Of a stretch of 64,000 nt of DNA, positions 36,137-44,538 are shown one piece after another. How positions within the stretch are numbered: the stretch's first letter is position 1; each line of letters starts with the position of its first letter. Position numbers and translations under genes: made by a program. The stretch is from positions 1 to 64,000 of the forward strand of contig NZ_BAKK01000022.1 of assembly GCF_000614145.1 (NCBI RefSeq). Reading direction: 5' to 3'. A model generated the notes under the pieces. The model worked only from the letters and a program-made list of their open reading frames with translations, searched no databases and had not been told where the DNA came from. The stretch is from Bacteroides faecichinchillae JCM 17102 (GTDB taxonomy: Bacteria > Bacteroidota > Bacteroidia > Bacteroidales > Bacteroidaceae).

Positions 36137-37525
36137 ATGAACAATTCCCCTCAGCGTGCTGCCAAAGGTTTTACACGAGCTTTTTGGGTTAGCAACACAG
36201 TCGAACTGCTTGAACGTATGGCCTATTATGCCGTATTTATCGTTCTCACTATTTATTTATCCAATATTCTAGGTTTCAATGATTTTGAAGCAAGTATGAT
36301 TTCCGGTCTTTTCTCTGGTGGATTGTATTTATTACCTATATTTTCAGGGGCTTATGCTGATAAGATTGGTTTCCGGAAATCAATGATCTTAGCTTTTACT
36401 TTGTTGTCTATTGCTTATTTAGGGTTAGGTGTCTTGCCTACATTTCTCGAAGCGACAGGATTAGTAAACTATGGTGAAACTGTTCAATTCAATGGTTTAC
36501 CGGATAGCTATGCTCGGTGGATAATTATTCCTATTTTATTTATTCTGATGATCGGCGGGTCTTTTATTAAGTCCATTATTTCAGCGTCGGTAGCGAAAGA
36601 AACAACTGAAACAACACGTGCTCGTGGATATTCCATCTTTTATATGATGGTTAATGTGGGGGCTTTCACTGGTAAAACAATTATAGATCCTCTGAGAAAT
36701 ATGATTGGTGAACAAGCTTATATCTATATTAATTATTTCTCTGGGGCAATGACTATCATTGCTTTATTTGCTGTAATTCTTTTTTATAGATCGACTCATA
36801 CAGCCGGTGAAGGAAAGAGCTTACATGAAATAGGACAGGGCTTTATGAGAATTGTAACGAATTGGCGTTTATTGGTTCTTATTCTGATAGTGACTGGTTT
36901 CTGGATGGTACAGCAGCAACTTTATGCAACAATGCCTAAGTATGTAATACGTATGGCTGGTGAAACAGCAAAACCAGGTTGGATTGCCAATGTAAATCCG
37001 TTTGTCGTGGTATGTTGTGTTAGCTTTATTACGCGCCTGATGGCAAAGCGCAGTGCAATAGCTTCTATAAATGTGGGAATGTTTTTGATCCCAGTTTCGG
37101 CTTTATTGATGGCTTGTGGTAATATTTTAGGATACGATATTATTTCCGGCATGAGCAACATTACTTTGATGATGGTAGCTGGTATTGTGGTACAAGCACT
37201 TGCCGAATGTTTCATATCACCGCGTTATCTGGAGTATTTCTCATTACAGGCACCCAAAGGAGAAGAGGGTATGTATTTAGGATTTAGTCATTTACACTCT
37301 TTTCTTTCATCTATTTTCGGTTTTGGATTGGCGGGAATCTTATTGACGAAGTATTGTCCGGATCCTGTGTTGTTTGAGACTCGAGGGGCATGGGAGGCGG
37401 CTAGCGCAAATGCTCATTATATTTGGTATTATTTTGCTGCAATTGGGTTGATTGCTGCTGTAGCTCTATTTTTATTCGCTAAAATAACCGAATCCATCGA
37501 CAAAAAGAAGGAATCTTCTCGATAG
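36137..37525 (+). CDS. MFS transporter of the peptide (POT) type
   Basis: A 462-residue membrane protein with about 12 helices. The proton-coupled peptide transporter signature ExxER is present in the first helix (E23, E26, R27 in ELLERMAYY). The loop DKIGFRKSMI after helix 2 is the MFS motif A variant. A loop of about 40 residues (FLEATGLVNYGETVQFNGL) lies between early helices. Likely imports di- or tripeptides with protons; the substrate is inferred from family only. A terminator follows at 37550. Confidence 0.8.
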   Translation: MNNSPQRAAKGFTRAFWVSNTVELLERMAYYAVFIVLTIYLSNILGFNDFEASMISGLFSGGLYLLPIFSGAYADKIGFRKSMILAFTLLSIAYLGLGVLPTFLEATGLVNYGETVQFNGLPDSYARWIIIPILFILMIGGSFIKSIISASVAKETTETTRARGYSIFYMMVNVGAFTGKTIIDPLRNMIGEQAYIYINYFSGAMTIIALFAVILFYRSTHTAGEGKSLHEIGQGFMRIVTNWRLLVLILIVTGFWMVQQQLYATMPKYVIRMAGETAKPGWIANVNPFVVVCCVSFITRLMAKRSAIASINVGMFLIPVSALLMACGNILGYDIISGMSNITLMMVAGIVVQALAECFISPRYLEYFSLQAPKGEEGMYLGFSHLHSFLSSIFGFGLAGILLTKYCPDPVLFETRGAWEAASANAHYIWYYFAAIGLIAAVALFLFAKITESIDKKKESSR

Positions 37526-37549
37526 TTATCTTCTTTTTTGCGTATATTT

Positions 37550-37588
37550 GCCGTCACTTTGCTGTAAAAGTGGCGGCATTTTGTTTTT
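37550..37588 (+). terminator. Terminator behind the transporter gene
   Basis: GCCGTCACTTT pairs imperfectly with AAAGTGGCGGC around a GCTGTAA loop, followed by ATTTTGTTTTTT. Confidence 0.65.
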
Positions 37589-37607
37589 TAATGAAGGAAG
37601 ATAAAAC

Positions 37608-38411
37608 ATGAAAGTAAGATTTATAAGTCTGGCAAGTGGCAGTAGTGGGAACTGTTATTATCTAGGCACCGAAACCTCTGGAATATTAATAGATGCAGGA
37701 ATTGGCATTCGCACTATAAAGAAAACGCTGAAGGACTTCAACATTTTGATGGATAGCATACGAGCTGTATTTGTCACGCATGATCATGCAGATCACATTA
37801 AAGCCGTAGGGCATCTGGGAGAGAAACTAAATATTCCTGTATATACAACAAAACGTGTTCATGAAGGTATTAACCGTAGTTATTGCATGACGGAAAAACT
37901 TACTACTTCGGCTCGTTATTTAGAGAAACAGGAGCCTATGCATCTAGATGATTTTAATATCGAATCTTTTGAAGTTCCTCATGATGGCACTGATAATGTT
38001 GGATATTGTATAGAGGTAGATGGAAAAGTATTCTCTTTTCTGACTGACCTTGGTGAAATTACTCCTATAGCAGCTCATTATATTTGTAAAGCCAATTATT
38101 TGATACTGGAAGCTAATTATGATGAGGAAATGCTTAAGATGGGACCTTATCCTCAATATTTGAAAGAAAGAATCACAAGTAAAACTGGACATATGAGTAA
38201 TTCTGATACTGCTGAGTTCTTAGCAGAAAATATCACTGAACATTTGGAATATATCTGGTTATGCCATCTAAGTAAGGACAATAATCATCCGGAGTTGGCA
38301 TACAAAACTGTAGAATGGAAATTAAAGAACAAAGGAGTTATTGTTGGCAAGGATGTGCAACTGCTTGCTTTAAAGCGAAATACGCCTTCTGAGCTTTATG
38401 TGTTCGAGTAA
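37608..38411 (+). CDS. MBL-fold metallo-hydrolase (YycJ/WalJ-like)
   Basis: A 267-residue metallo-beta-lactamase-fold hydrolase. The start FISLASGSSGNCYYLG and the metal motif THDHADH (about residues 58-64) match the YycJ/WalJ group, and later ligands lie in VPHDGTDNVGY, DLGEIT and CHLSKDNNHPELA. WalJ-type proteins of other phyla are DNA exonucleases linked to replication or repair; the same role here is an inference. Cytoplasmic. Confidence 0.85.
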   Translation: MKVRFISLASGSSGNCYYLGTETSGILIDAGIGIRTIKKTLKDFNILMDSIRAVFVTHDHADHIKAVGHLGEKLNIPVYTTKRVHEGINRSYCMTEKLTTSARYLEKQEPMHLDDFNIESFEVPHDGTDNVGYCIEVDGKVFSFLTDLGEITPIAAHYICKANYLILEANYDEEMLKMGPYPQYLKERITSKTGHMSNSDTAEFLAENITEHLEYIWLCHLSKDNNHPELAYKTVEWKLKNKGVIVGKDVQLLALKRNTPSELYVFE

Positions 38412-38446
38412 CAACGAAAAAAGACAGTAAAAAAGCTGCATTATTG

Positions 38447-38478
38447 TTTGGATAAATGAAATAAAAGACCTACTTTTG
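38447..38478 (+). promoter_or_regulatory. Promoter of the tRNA-Lys pair
   Basis: TTTG (38447-38450), 20-base spacer, TACTTTTG (38471-38478): an ideal Bacteroides promoter, 20 bases before the first tRNA. Confidence 0.8.
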
Positions 38479-38498
38479 CAACCGCAAATGAGGAAAAG

Positions 38499-38571
38499 GC
38501 ACTCTTAGCTCAGTTGGTAGAGCAACTGACTCTTAATCAGTGGGTCCAGGGTTCGAATCCCTGAGGGTGTA
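38499..38571 (+). tRNA. tRNA-Lys (CTT), first copy
   Basis: A 73-base cloverleaf with anticodon loop CTCTTAA, anticodon CTT, T-loop GGTTCGAATCC and D-loop AGCTCAGTTGGTAGAGC. The acceptor arm pairs GCACTCT with AGGGTGT, G-U pairs allowed. The CCA end is not encoded. Confidence 0.92.
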
Positions 38572-38601
38572 CAGATCTCAGTTGGCAATTATAATAATTT
38601 C

Positions 38602-38674
38602 GCACTCTTAGCTCAGTTGGTAGAGCAACTGACTCTTAATCAGTGGGTCCAGGGTTCGAATCCCTGAGGGTGTA
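38602..38674 (+). tRNA. tRNA-Lys (CTT), second copy
   Basis: Identical in all 73 bases to the copy 30 bases upstream; probably cotranscribed from the promoter at 38447 and ended by the terminator at 38686. Confidence 0.92.
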
Positions 38675-38685
38675 CGAAGACAATT

Positions 38686-38720
38686 AAGGAGAGCTTTTTA
38701 AGTTCTCCTTTTCTTTTTTT
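38686..38720 (+). terminator. Terminator of the tRNA-Lys pair
   Basis: AAGGAGA (38686-38692) pairs with TCTCCTT (38704-38710), followed by a long T-run. Confidence 0.8.
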
Positions 38721-38739
38721 GTTACTTACTATTTTATTA

Positions 38740-39051
38740 GGGTCAGTCCGAAACCCCTGTGGGTATGTTAAATCTACACAGTTAGTTTGCATAATCTAAA
38801 AATAAAGAATGGTATATCTCCGACTCCCCTAAACTGTGCTCTGAACGCTTTAATTTTTGTATTGAATGATTCTGCAAATGCATTTGTTTCCCTGTTAACG
38901 AAATAGTTTAGTATTGTTTCATAATAGTTCTGCATGGTATTTGTTACGGTTCTGAAACATCGGTATCCAAGCTTTTCTATTTTATTGTACCACAAGGCAA
39001 GCTTTCCACGTGCCACATCTTTGTCATAGTGCTTATTATGGGTCAGTCCGA
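38740..39051 (-). mobile_element. Insertion-sequence remnant with transposase C-terminus
   Basis: The minus strand frame ending at 38774 codes the last 80-odd residues of a transposase: YDKDVARGKLALWYNKIEKLG, TNAFAESFNTKIKAFRAQFRG, ending in FFIFRLCKLTV. This resembles the C-terminus of ISL3/ISAon1-type DDE transposases of Bacteroidetes. The sequence GGGTCAGTCCGA sits at both sides, at 38740-38751 and 39040-39051, in the same orientation and exactly 300 bases apart. The left copy is probably the element's terminal repeat. The rest of the transposase is gone. Confidence 0.7.
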
Positions 39052-39329
39052 TATTATCGTATTCTTTTTTTTAAGATTTAATTTATGTGCCTCGAGAGGA
39101 AATCATTTTTGAAAATATTTTTTAGTCTATTTATTATTGGATGTTTGGAATTTATGAAACTTCTTTAGAATAGCGCAAAAATTGAAGGACTGTAATTTAG
39201 GTATAACTACCTGTAATTGATATACAGTTTCTAATAAAAACTTCCTGTAATTTTGCAGTAAATAAGATGGGAGCAAAAGAGAAAGGAGATAAAAAGTTTT
39301 ATTTGATTTTTATTAATAATGTAGATAAT
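39052..39329. other. Intergenic, decayed
   Basis: AT-rich sequence with no readable gene between the IS remnant and the flavodoxin pseudogene. I see no clear repeats. Confidence 0.35.
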
Positions 39330-39911
39330 ATGAAAACAAAGTTTGTAATTCTAATGATGATTCTAATGTCTATACTAGAGATGAATGAAATGTCCAGACA
39401 GCACAACCAACTGAAAGCAAAAAGGTATTGAGAGCTTTATTCACGTCGTGGAAATAATTATCGAAATGGATAGATTGAAGATTTAAAAGTGGACAATACA
39501 GAAATCGTTCATGGGAAAATTAAGGCATTGAGTTTTATATTGAAACGGTAAGATTCTATCTGACAAATTACCAGGAGACCCTCAAGTAGCTCAGAAAGAG
39601 CAAAAAGAGAATGCTCGTCCTGCTATCAAAGGAAAAATGGCGAATATGTCTGACTATGATGTGATTTATTTAGGTTATTCTAATTGGTAGGGTACAATAC
39701 TCATGACAGTATTTAGATTTTTGGAATCTTGTGATCTTTCAGGTAAAAAGGAATTGTTCCCTTTTGTACGTATGTAGGTAGTGCAATGGAGCATAGCAAA
39801 CAAGATATTAAAAAGATTTGCCCTGAAGCAATTGTACTGAAAGGACTTTCCATTCGTGGTAATAACGATGCAGATAAAGCTATTAAGAATTGGGTGAAAA
39901 CTGTAAAATAA
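39330..39911 (+). pseudogene. Decayed flavodoxin-like protein
   Basis: Pieces in several frames spell a secreted flavodoxin: the start MKTKFVILMM, then KKVLRALF, later GKMANMSDYDVIYLGYSNW, a stop where a second W is expected, FLESCDLSGKKE, YVGSAMEHSKQDIKKICPEA and LSIRGNNDADKAIKNWVKT to TAA at 39909-39911. At least four frameshifts or stops are present, so the gene is dead. Flavodoxin next to a carboxymuconolactone-decarboxylase-like gene is a common Bacteroides pairing. Confidence 0.75.
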
Positions 39912-39927
39912 GAAATAAGAAAAGTAC

Positions 39928-40782
39928 ATGAAAAGGAATTTATTAATATTAGTATTATTGATGTTTAGATACATTCCTGTTTTTTCACAAGATACATTAA
40001 ATTCTGAAACAGAGAAGAGTATGGATAGAATTGACTTTTGCAAGAAGGACTATACAACCTTATTTGGTGGAGAGGCTTTAACAGGACAGGGAACAGATCC
40101 TGAAATGATGGATATACTTCAGAAATTCATTTTTGGAGAAGTATTTCGTACAGGAAATCTGGATATGAAAACTAGAGAAATGATTACTTGTGTTACTCTT
40201 GCAACAATGCAAACTTTACCACAACTGAAATCTCATGCCAATGCTGCATTGAATATTGGCGTTACTCCAGTTGAACTTCGGGAAGTGATTTATTTGAGTG
40301 CTCCATTTATTGGATTTCCCAGAATGTTAAATGCATTAGGAACAATCAATGAGGTGTTTAAAGAACGTGGAATCTCTCTACCTTTGGAAAAGCAGGGTAT
40401 TGTCACAGAAACAGACCGCCGTGAAAAAGGTAAAAAGATTCAAGACAAATTGTATGAAGGTGGTATCCATAGTGTGATGGAAGGTATTCCCGGAAATATG
40501 GGTAACGACGTGGAGCGTTTTCTCACCGAATATTGTTTTGGTGATATCTATACTCGTAACGGACTTGATCTAAAAACACGCGAATTGCTGACTTATTGTA
40601 TATTGGCTACTTTAGGAGCGGAGAGTCAATTACATTCACATTTACAAGGGAACTTGATTGCGGGAAATACTCCGGAAACAATTGTTGCTTCAGTCATTCA
40701 GTGTCTACCATATATTGGTTTTCCTTCCGCCATCAAAGCACTTAAGATTATTAAGGAAGAAATTTCTGGAGGAAGAAAATAA
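39928..40782 (+). CDS. Carboxymuconolactone decarboxylase family secreted protein
   Basis: A 284-residue protein with a signal peptide (about residues 1-20, cleaved after FSQ) and two tandem CMD/AhpD-like domains: TREMITCVTLATMQTLPQLK in the first and TRELLTYCILATLGAESQLH in the second. Neither has the CxxC of AhpD peroxidases, so a thiol reductase role is unlikely; a decarboxylase or binding role is possible. The frame is intact while both flanks are full of pseudogenes. A terminator follows. Confidence 0.85.
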   Translation: MKRNLLILVLLMFRYIPVFSQDTLNSETEKSMDRIDFCKKDYTTLFGGEALTGQGTDPEMMDILQKFIFGEVFRTGNLDMKTREMITCVTLATMQTLPQLKSHANAALNIGVTPVELREVIYLSAPFIGFPRMLNALGTINEVFKERGISLPLEKQGIVTETDRREKGKKIQDKLYEGGIHSVMEGIPGNMGNDVERFLTEYCFGDIYTRNGLDLKTRELLTYCILATLGAESQLHSHLQGNLIAGNTPETIVASVIQCLPYIGFPSAIKALKIIKEEISGGRK

Positions 40783-41102
40783 TAGTTTCAACCAGGTAAA
40801 GATCTTTTGGAGAAAGGTCTCGAATCATTTCAAGGCCTTTTTTCTTTGATTAATATTGTCAGCTGAAACAATAGGAATTGTATTTTTGATTATAATATCT
40901 ATATCTTAAAGTAAGACTTATTCCTATACCATCATGATATAGTACGATAAATTGAATAAAATCAATAAAAAGATATATCTTATACTATTAACCTTATTAT
41001 CTACAACACAAATATTTGTACACAAGAAGAGTTTATTACCTGCTTGTATGATTCTGAATTATACCTATTGCCATTTACAAAACACAAAAAGAGAATTCGA
41101 AA
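40783..41102. other. Intergenic: terminator, then decayed AT-rich sequence
   Basis: Holds the terminator at 40813 and about 250 bases without a recognisable gene or motif. Confidence 0.4.
40813..40844 (+). terminator. Terminator of the CMD-family gene
   Basis: AAAGGTCT (40813-40820) pairs with AGGCCTTT (40833-40840) with one G-U, followed by TTT. Confidence 0.65.
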
Positions 41103-41346
41103 ATGAAAGTCGTAATCTTTAATCATGGATACGATGGCAATAAGAACATTAAGTCGAATTAATTATGCGCATATCTAAAAAGCTTTCTAGCGTAAAAAGG
41201 CATATATGTTATTAGTATTCAGCACGAATTACCAGACAATCCTCTTTTGGCAAAGAATGAGGATTTACAAAGACACGTATGTCAAGATTGGAAGAGAGTA
41301 GAAGAGAATAATTATCTTTAATGGATATGTTTTCAGAAAGCTAAAT
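41103..41346 (+). pseudogene. Decayed alpha/beta-hydrolase, N-terminal piece
   Basis: MKVVIFNHGYDGNKNIKS opens the frame, with the NHG oxyanion motif of alpha/beta hydrolases. After breaks come YVISIQHELPDNPLLAKNEDLQR and DWKR. The nucleophile elbow and the C-terminal half are absent. Several stops and shifts in 240 bases. Confidence 0.6.
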
Positions 41347-41359
41347 AAGCGTGCCAAAA

Positions 41360-41860
41360 TTTTTGTGGACATGGAAAAGCTTTGTTGTAGTCCGCTATTG
41401 ATGATATAAGAGTACAGGGAAAGGACGGATTAGTTACAGTAGTAGGTATATCAGAATTTCATTTTATGAGTGATACTAAATGGATGCTTAAACAGGGATT
41501 TAAAACGGTTTGAGATACTTCCTAATAAATTTAGCCTTTTAATATTGTAAATTAATAATAATGCATCTGATCCTTCGCTCAGAAGATGTGTTTTTAGTGG
41601 TGAATGTCCAGAGAAAACAGGTTTAGTTGTCTACTGTACTAATCGTTGTCCATTTACGGAGTATCATGTTTGCAATTCATTGGTCAATATAGCTAAAAAT
41701 AAACATATACCGCCGAAAGTAATTAAACTGGAGACTATGGAGCAAGCGCAGAATGTACCCTCCGGCCACTATATTTACTCTCCTCTATAATGGCAAATTT
41801 ATAACTACCGGCTTGAGTGTATGTACCGATAAACGATTCAATAAAATTATGGGAGTGTAA
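41360..41860 (+). pseudogene. Decayed GNAT acetyltransferase with YoaP domain
   Basis: Pieces in changing frames match the C-terminal part of GNAT proteins with a YoaP domain: VQGKDGLVTVVG, FHFMSDTKWMLKQGFKT, SGECPEKTGLVV, TNRCPFTEYHVCNSLVNIAKNK, VIKLETMEQAQNVPS and DKRFNKIMG up to TAA at 41858-41860. The acetyl-CoA-binding N-terminus is missing. Confidence 0.65.
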
Positions 41861-41916
41861 GTCTCTCATTCTATTAAGGGGATTATAATTTTGATTAACG
41901 AAGAGAATTATAACTA

Positions 41917-41958
41917 AAAACGCTGTCCAAGCTAATAATAACTTCAAGACAGCGTTTT
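41917..41958. terminator. Terminator behind uxaC
   Basis: A perfect 11-bp stem AAAACGCTGTC (41917-41927) / GACAGCGTTTT (41948-41958), T-rich on the minus strand side. Confidence 0.8.
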
Positions 41959-41980
41959 ATTGTAAATGAATCTTTAACAG

Positions 41981-43387
41981 TTAAAACTTAAAAAAATTCT
42001 TCGCATTATTATAACTGATATCTTCAATCATCTGGTTCACTCGTTCCATTTCAGATGCAGGGATTTCTCCATTTTCTATGTCTCGTCCCACAAGATTACA
42101 TAACGTACGGCGGAAATATTCATGACGCGGATAAGAAAGGAAAGAGCGAGAATCTGTGAGCATACCTACAAATCGACTTAAGAGACCTAATACAGAAAGG
42201 GTATTCATTTGTTTTTCCATACCATCTTTCTGATCTAGGAACCACCATCCGGAACCGAATTGAATTTTACCAGGAATAGAGCCATCCTGAAAATTACCAA
42301 GCATTGTTGCGATCATTTCATTGGCACAAGGATTCAAGTTATATAAAATAGTTTTTGTTAATTTACCATTAGAATTCAAACGGTCGAGGAATTTTGACAT
42401 TGATTTGGCTGTTGTAAACTCACCGATGGAATCGAATCCAGTATCAGGACCTATCAATTTGAACATTTTGGTATTATTATTCCGTATAGCACCATAATGA
42501 TATTGTTGTGTCCATCCTTTTTCCCAATCCATTTCTCCAAAAATAATTAGCATTGCTGATTTAAACTTCCGAATTTCTTCTTTTGAGAGCTCTACACCAC
42601 CATATACTTTATTAAAGATAGCTTTGATTTCTGCATCAGTGTAATCTTCGGCATAGAACTCTTCAATTCCATGATCAGATAAACGGCAACCTTGTTCTGC
42701 AAAGAAGTCATGGCGTTTGTGAAGAGCAACAATCATGTCATCAAAATTGGAGATACTAATATTGCTTACAGCTGAAAGCTTCTCTACATACAAACGAAAG
42801 TCGGCAGGGACTTCAATAGCCATTGCTTTATCAGGACGCCATGTAGGTAACATTTTGATTTCAAATCCACTCTCACGTGTTTTAATATGATATTCCAACG
42901 AATCGATCGGATCATCAGTAGTGCATACTACTTCAACATGGTACCGACGCATCATTCCTCGAGCTGAATATTTTGGTTGGGCTAATTTCTCATTACATTC
43001 ATCGTAGATTTCACGCGCAGTTTTGGAATTTAATATTTTGTTGATTCCAAAAGCTGTTTTTAATTCCAGATGAGTCCAGTGATATAAAGGATTGCGGAAT
43101 GTATAAGGAACTGTTTCGGCCCACTTTTCAAATTTTTCCCAATCTGTGGTATCTTTACCTGTACAAAAGCGTTCGTCTATACCATTAGTACGCATCGCAC
43201 GCCATTTATAGTGGTCGCCACCTAACCATATTTCAGTAAGTGACTTAAATTGATAATCGTCAGCTACCATTTGAGGACTTAAGTGGCAGTGATAGTCAAT
43301 AATTGGCATTTTAGCCGCGTGTTCGTGATATAGCTTCTGCGCAGTTTCTGTTTGCAACAGAAAGTTTTCATCCATGAAGTTTTTCAT
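41981..43387 (-). CDS. uxaC: Glucuronate (uronate) isomerase
   Basis: A 468-residue uronate isomerase, converting glucuronate to fructuronate and galacturonate to tagaturonate. The metal-binding HCHLSP (H33, H35) and the WGGDHYKWRAMR-like stretch (LGGDHYKWRAMR) near the N-terminus are diagnostic; the C-terminal part has RFVGMLTDSRSFLSYPRHEYFRR. Normal family length. It stands alone here, with a well-formed promoter about 120 bases upstream, and would need uxuA/uxaB and kinase genes elsewhere. Confidence 0.96.
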   Translation of the reverse strand: MKNFMDENFLLQTETAQKLYHEHAAKMPIIDYHCHLSPQMVADDYQFKSLTEIWLGGDHYKWRAMRTNGIDERFCTGKDTTDWEKFEKWAETVPYTFRNPLYHWTHLELKTAFGINKILNSKTAREIYDECNEKLAQPKYSARGMMRRYHVEVVCTTDDPIDSLEYHIKTRESGFEIKMLPTWRPDKAMAIEVPADFRLYVEKLSAVSNISISNFDDMIVALHKRHDFFAEQGCRLSDHGIEEFYAEDYTDAEIKAIFNKVYGGVELSKEEIRKFKSAMLIIFGEMDWEKGWTQQYHYGAIRNNNTKMFKLIGPDTGFDSIGEFTTAKSMSKFLDRLNSNGKLTKTILYNLNPCANEMIATMLGNFQDGSIPGKIQFGSGWWFLDQKDGMEKQMNTLSVLGLLSRFVGMLTDSRSFLSYPRHEYFRRTLCNLVGRDIENGEIPASEMERVNQMIEDISYNNAKNFFKF

Positions 43388-43992
43388 TTTACAGTGTTTT
43401 TAGTATATATAATTCTTACTTTTGGGGTTTATACTTATATAGTATTGATAATAAAGATGATATGAGTGTGAAAATGATTTATATTAATCAATCGTTATCG
43501 AACACAAAAATAAAATATTTACTTATAGCAACAAAATAATTCATATGTTTGAGATGATTATTTATAATATTTAAGTTTTAGATTATGGAGGACTAAAGCT
43601 ATAACATTAGGATATGGTTTCTATGTTTCCGCAGAGAAGGAGAGTCTTAGATGAAAACTATTATCTATCTGATGTATTTGCTAAAAATGAAAAGACAATA
43701 CCATATTTAAGTGATCAATGAAGGGCTTTTAAAAGAAGAAGGTACAGTTCTATCGTAATATTTGATATTTATCTAGTTTGCTTGGTTGAACAGAGAACTA
43801 TAATGTATTTTCTTTATTTCTCTGGTGATATCAAATAACTATAGTTTAGAGTCTAATTGCTTCCTCATAAATAACTTATAGTTTTCTCGTGCGTGAAGCG
43901 AAGTTATGAAACTCTCAAGATAGATTAATCTGATTTTGTATTAAACTAAATAATAAGAAGAAATACATAAGATTTTTTGCATAATTTACACT
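43388..43992. other. Intergenic region: uxaC promoter, then nothing recognised
   Basis: The first 150 bases hold the uxaC promoter and a CGTTATCGA-like word near the expected start of transcription that could be part of an operator. The other 450 bases are AT-rich without a gene I can support. Confidence 0.4.
43505..43535 (-). promoter_or_regulatory. uxaC promoter
   Basis: On the minus strand TTTG (43535-43532), a 19-base spacer and TATTTTTG (43512-43505), an excellent fit to the Bacteroides consensus. The leader would be about 110 bases and contains TCGATAACGATTG just behind the start site. Confidence 0.75.
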
Positions 43993-44520
43993 TTACTCTG
44001 CTGTATGTAGTATAAAGGTAGTAGCTCCAATAGTAACAATAGCCCCATCTTCAATACGAATCTGGTCCCTATCTCCTAATATCTCATTCATAAGAAAAGT
44101 GCCAGTGAGACTAGGAGCGTCTCTTAATGTGTAAATCAACTTTCCTTGTTTATTACGTTTTATATTAATAATACAATGACGACGATCCATACTCATATCA
44201 CCGCTTTCTATTGGAGTATTAATAACTGTACCTATGCAACGACGACCAATAACATTGTCACCCTCTTGTAAGGGAAGGACTTGTTTATATCCAAATACAT
44301 TTTCGATAATTGTGATATACCCAAATTCCTCTTTGAGAGCTTCTTCTGCTGCTTCCAGATTTTCTTCTTTACGAATAGCTTTTATTTTGCTCTTTCCAAG
44401 TCGAATACTAAATTGTTTACCACAATGTTCACATTCGAATACGAGTGATTGACCTTCACTGTATTTGGTTTCATTAAAATATAGATAATTTTCGCATTTG
44501 GGACAAAGAACTCTCTTCAT
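43993..44520 (-). CDS. Zinc-ribbon plus FHA domain protein
   Basis: A 175-residue protein. The N-terminus is a zinc ribbon with C6, C9, C30 and C33 (CPKC and CEHC). A charged linker leads to a C-terminal FHA domain with NVIGRRC, MDRRHCIINI and SLTGTFLMN, the usual phosphothreonine-binding loops. FHA domains read Ser/Thr phosphorylation, but no kinase gene is near. It lies 18 bases behind the HU-SPOR gene, on the same strand, so the two are probably cotranscribed. Cytoplasmic, no signal. Confidence 0.85.
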   Translation of the reverse strand: MKRVLCPKCENYLYFNETKYSEGQSLVFECEHCGKQFSIRLGKSKIKAIRKEENLEAAEEALKEEFGYITIIENVFGYKQVLPLQEGDNVIGRRCIGTVINTPIESGDMSMDRRHCIINIKRNKQGKLIYTLRDAPSLTGTFLMNEILGDRDQIRIEDGAIVTIGATTFILHTAE

Positions 44521-44538
44521 GTTTTTAAAAGGGGATTT

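Noticed and set aside
41735-41947. 70-codon open frame on the minus strand
   Set aside because: It is antisense to the GNAT-YoaP remnant, whose plus-strand protein likeness is convincing.
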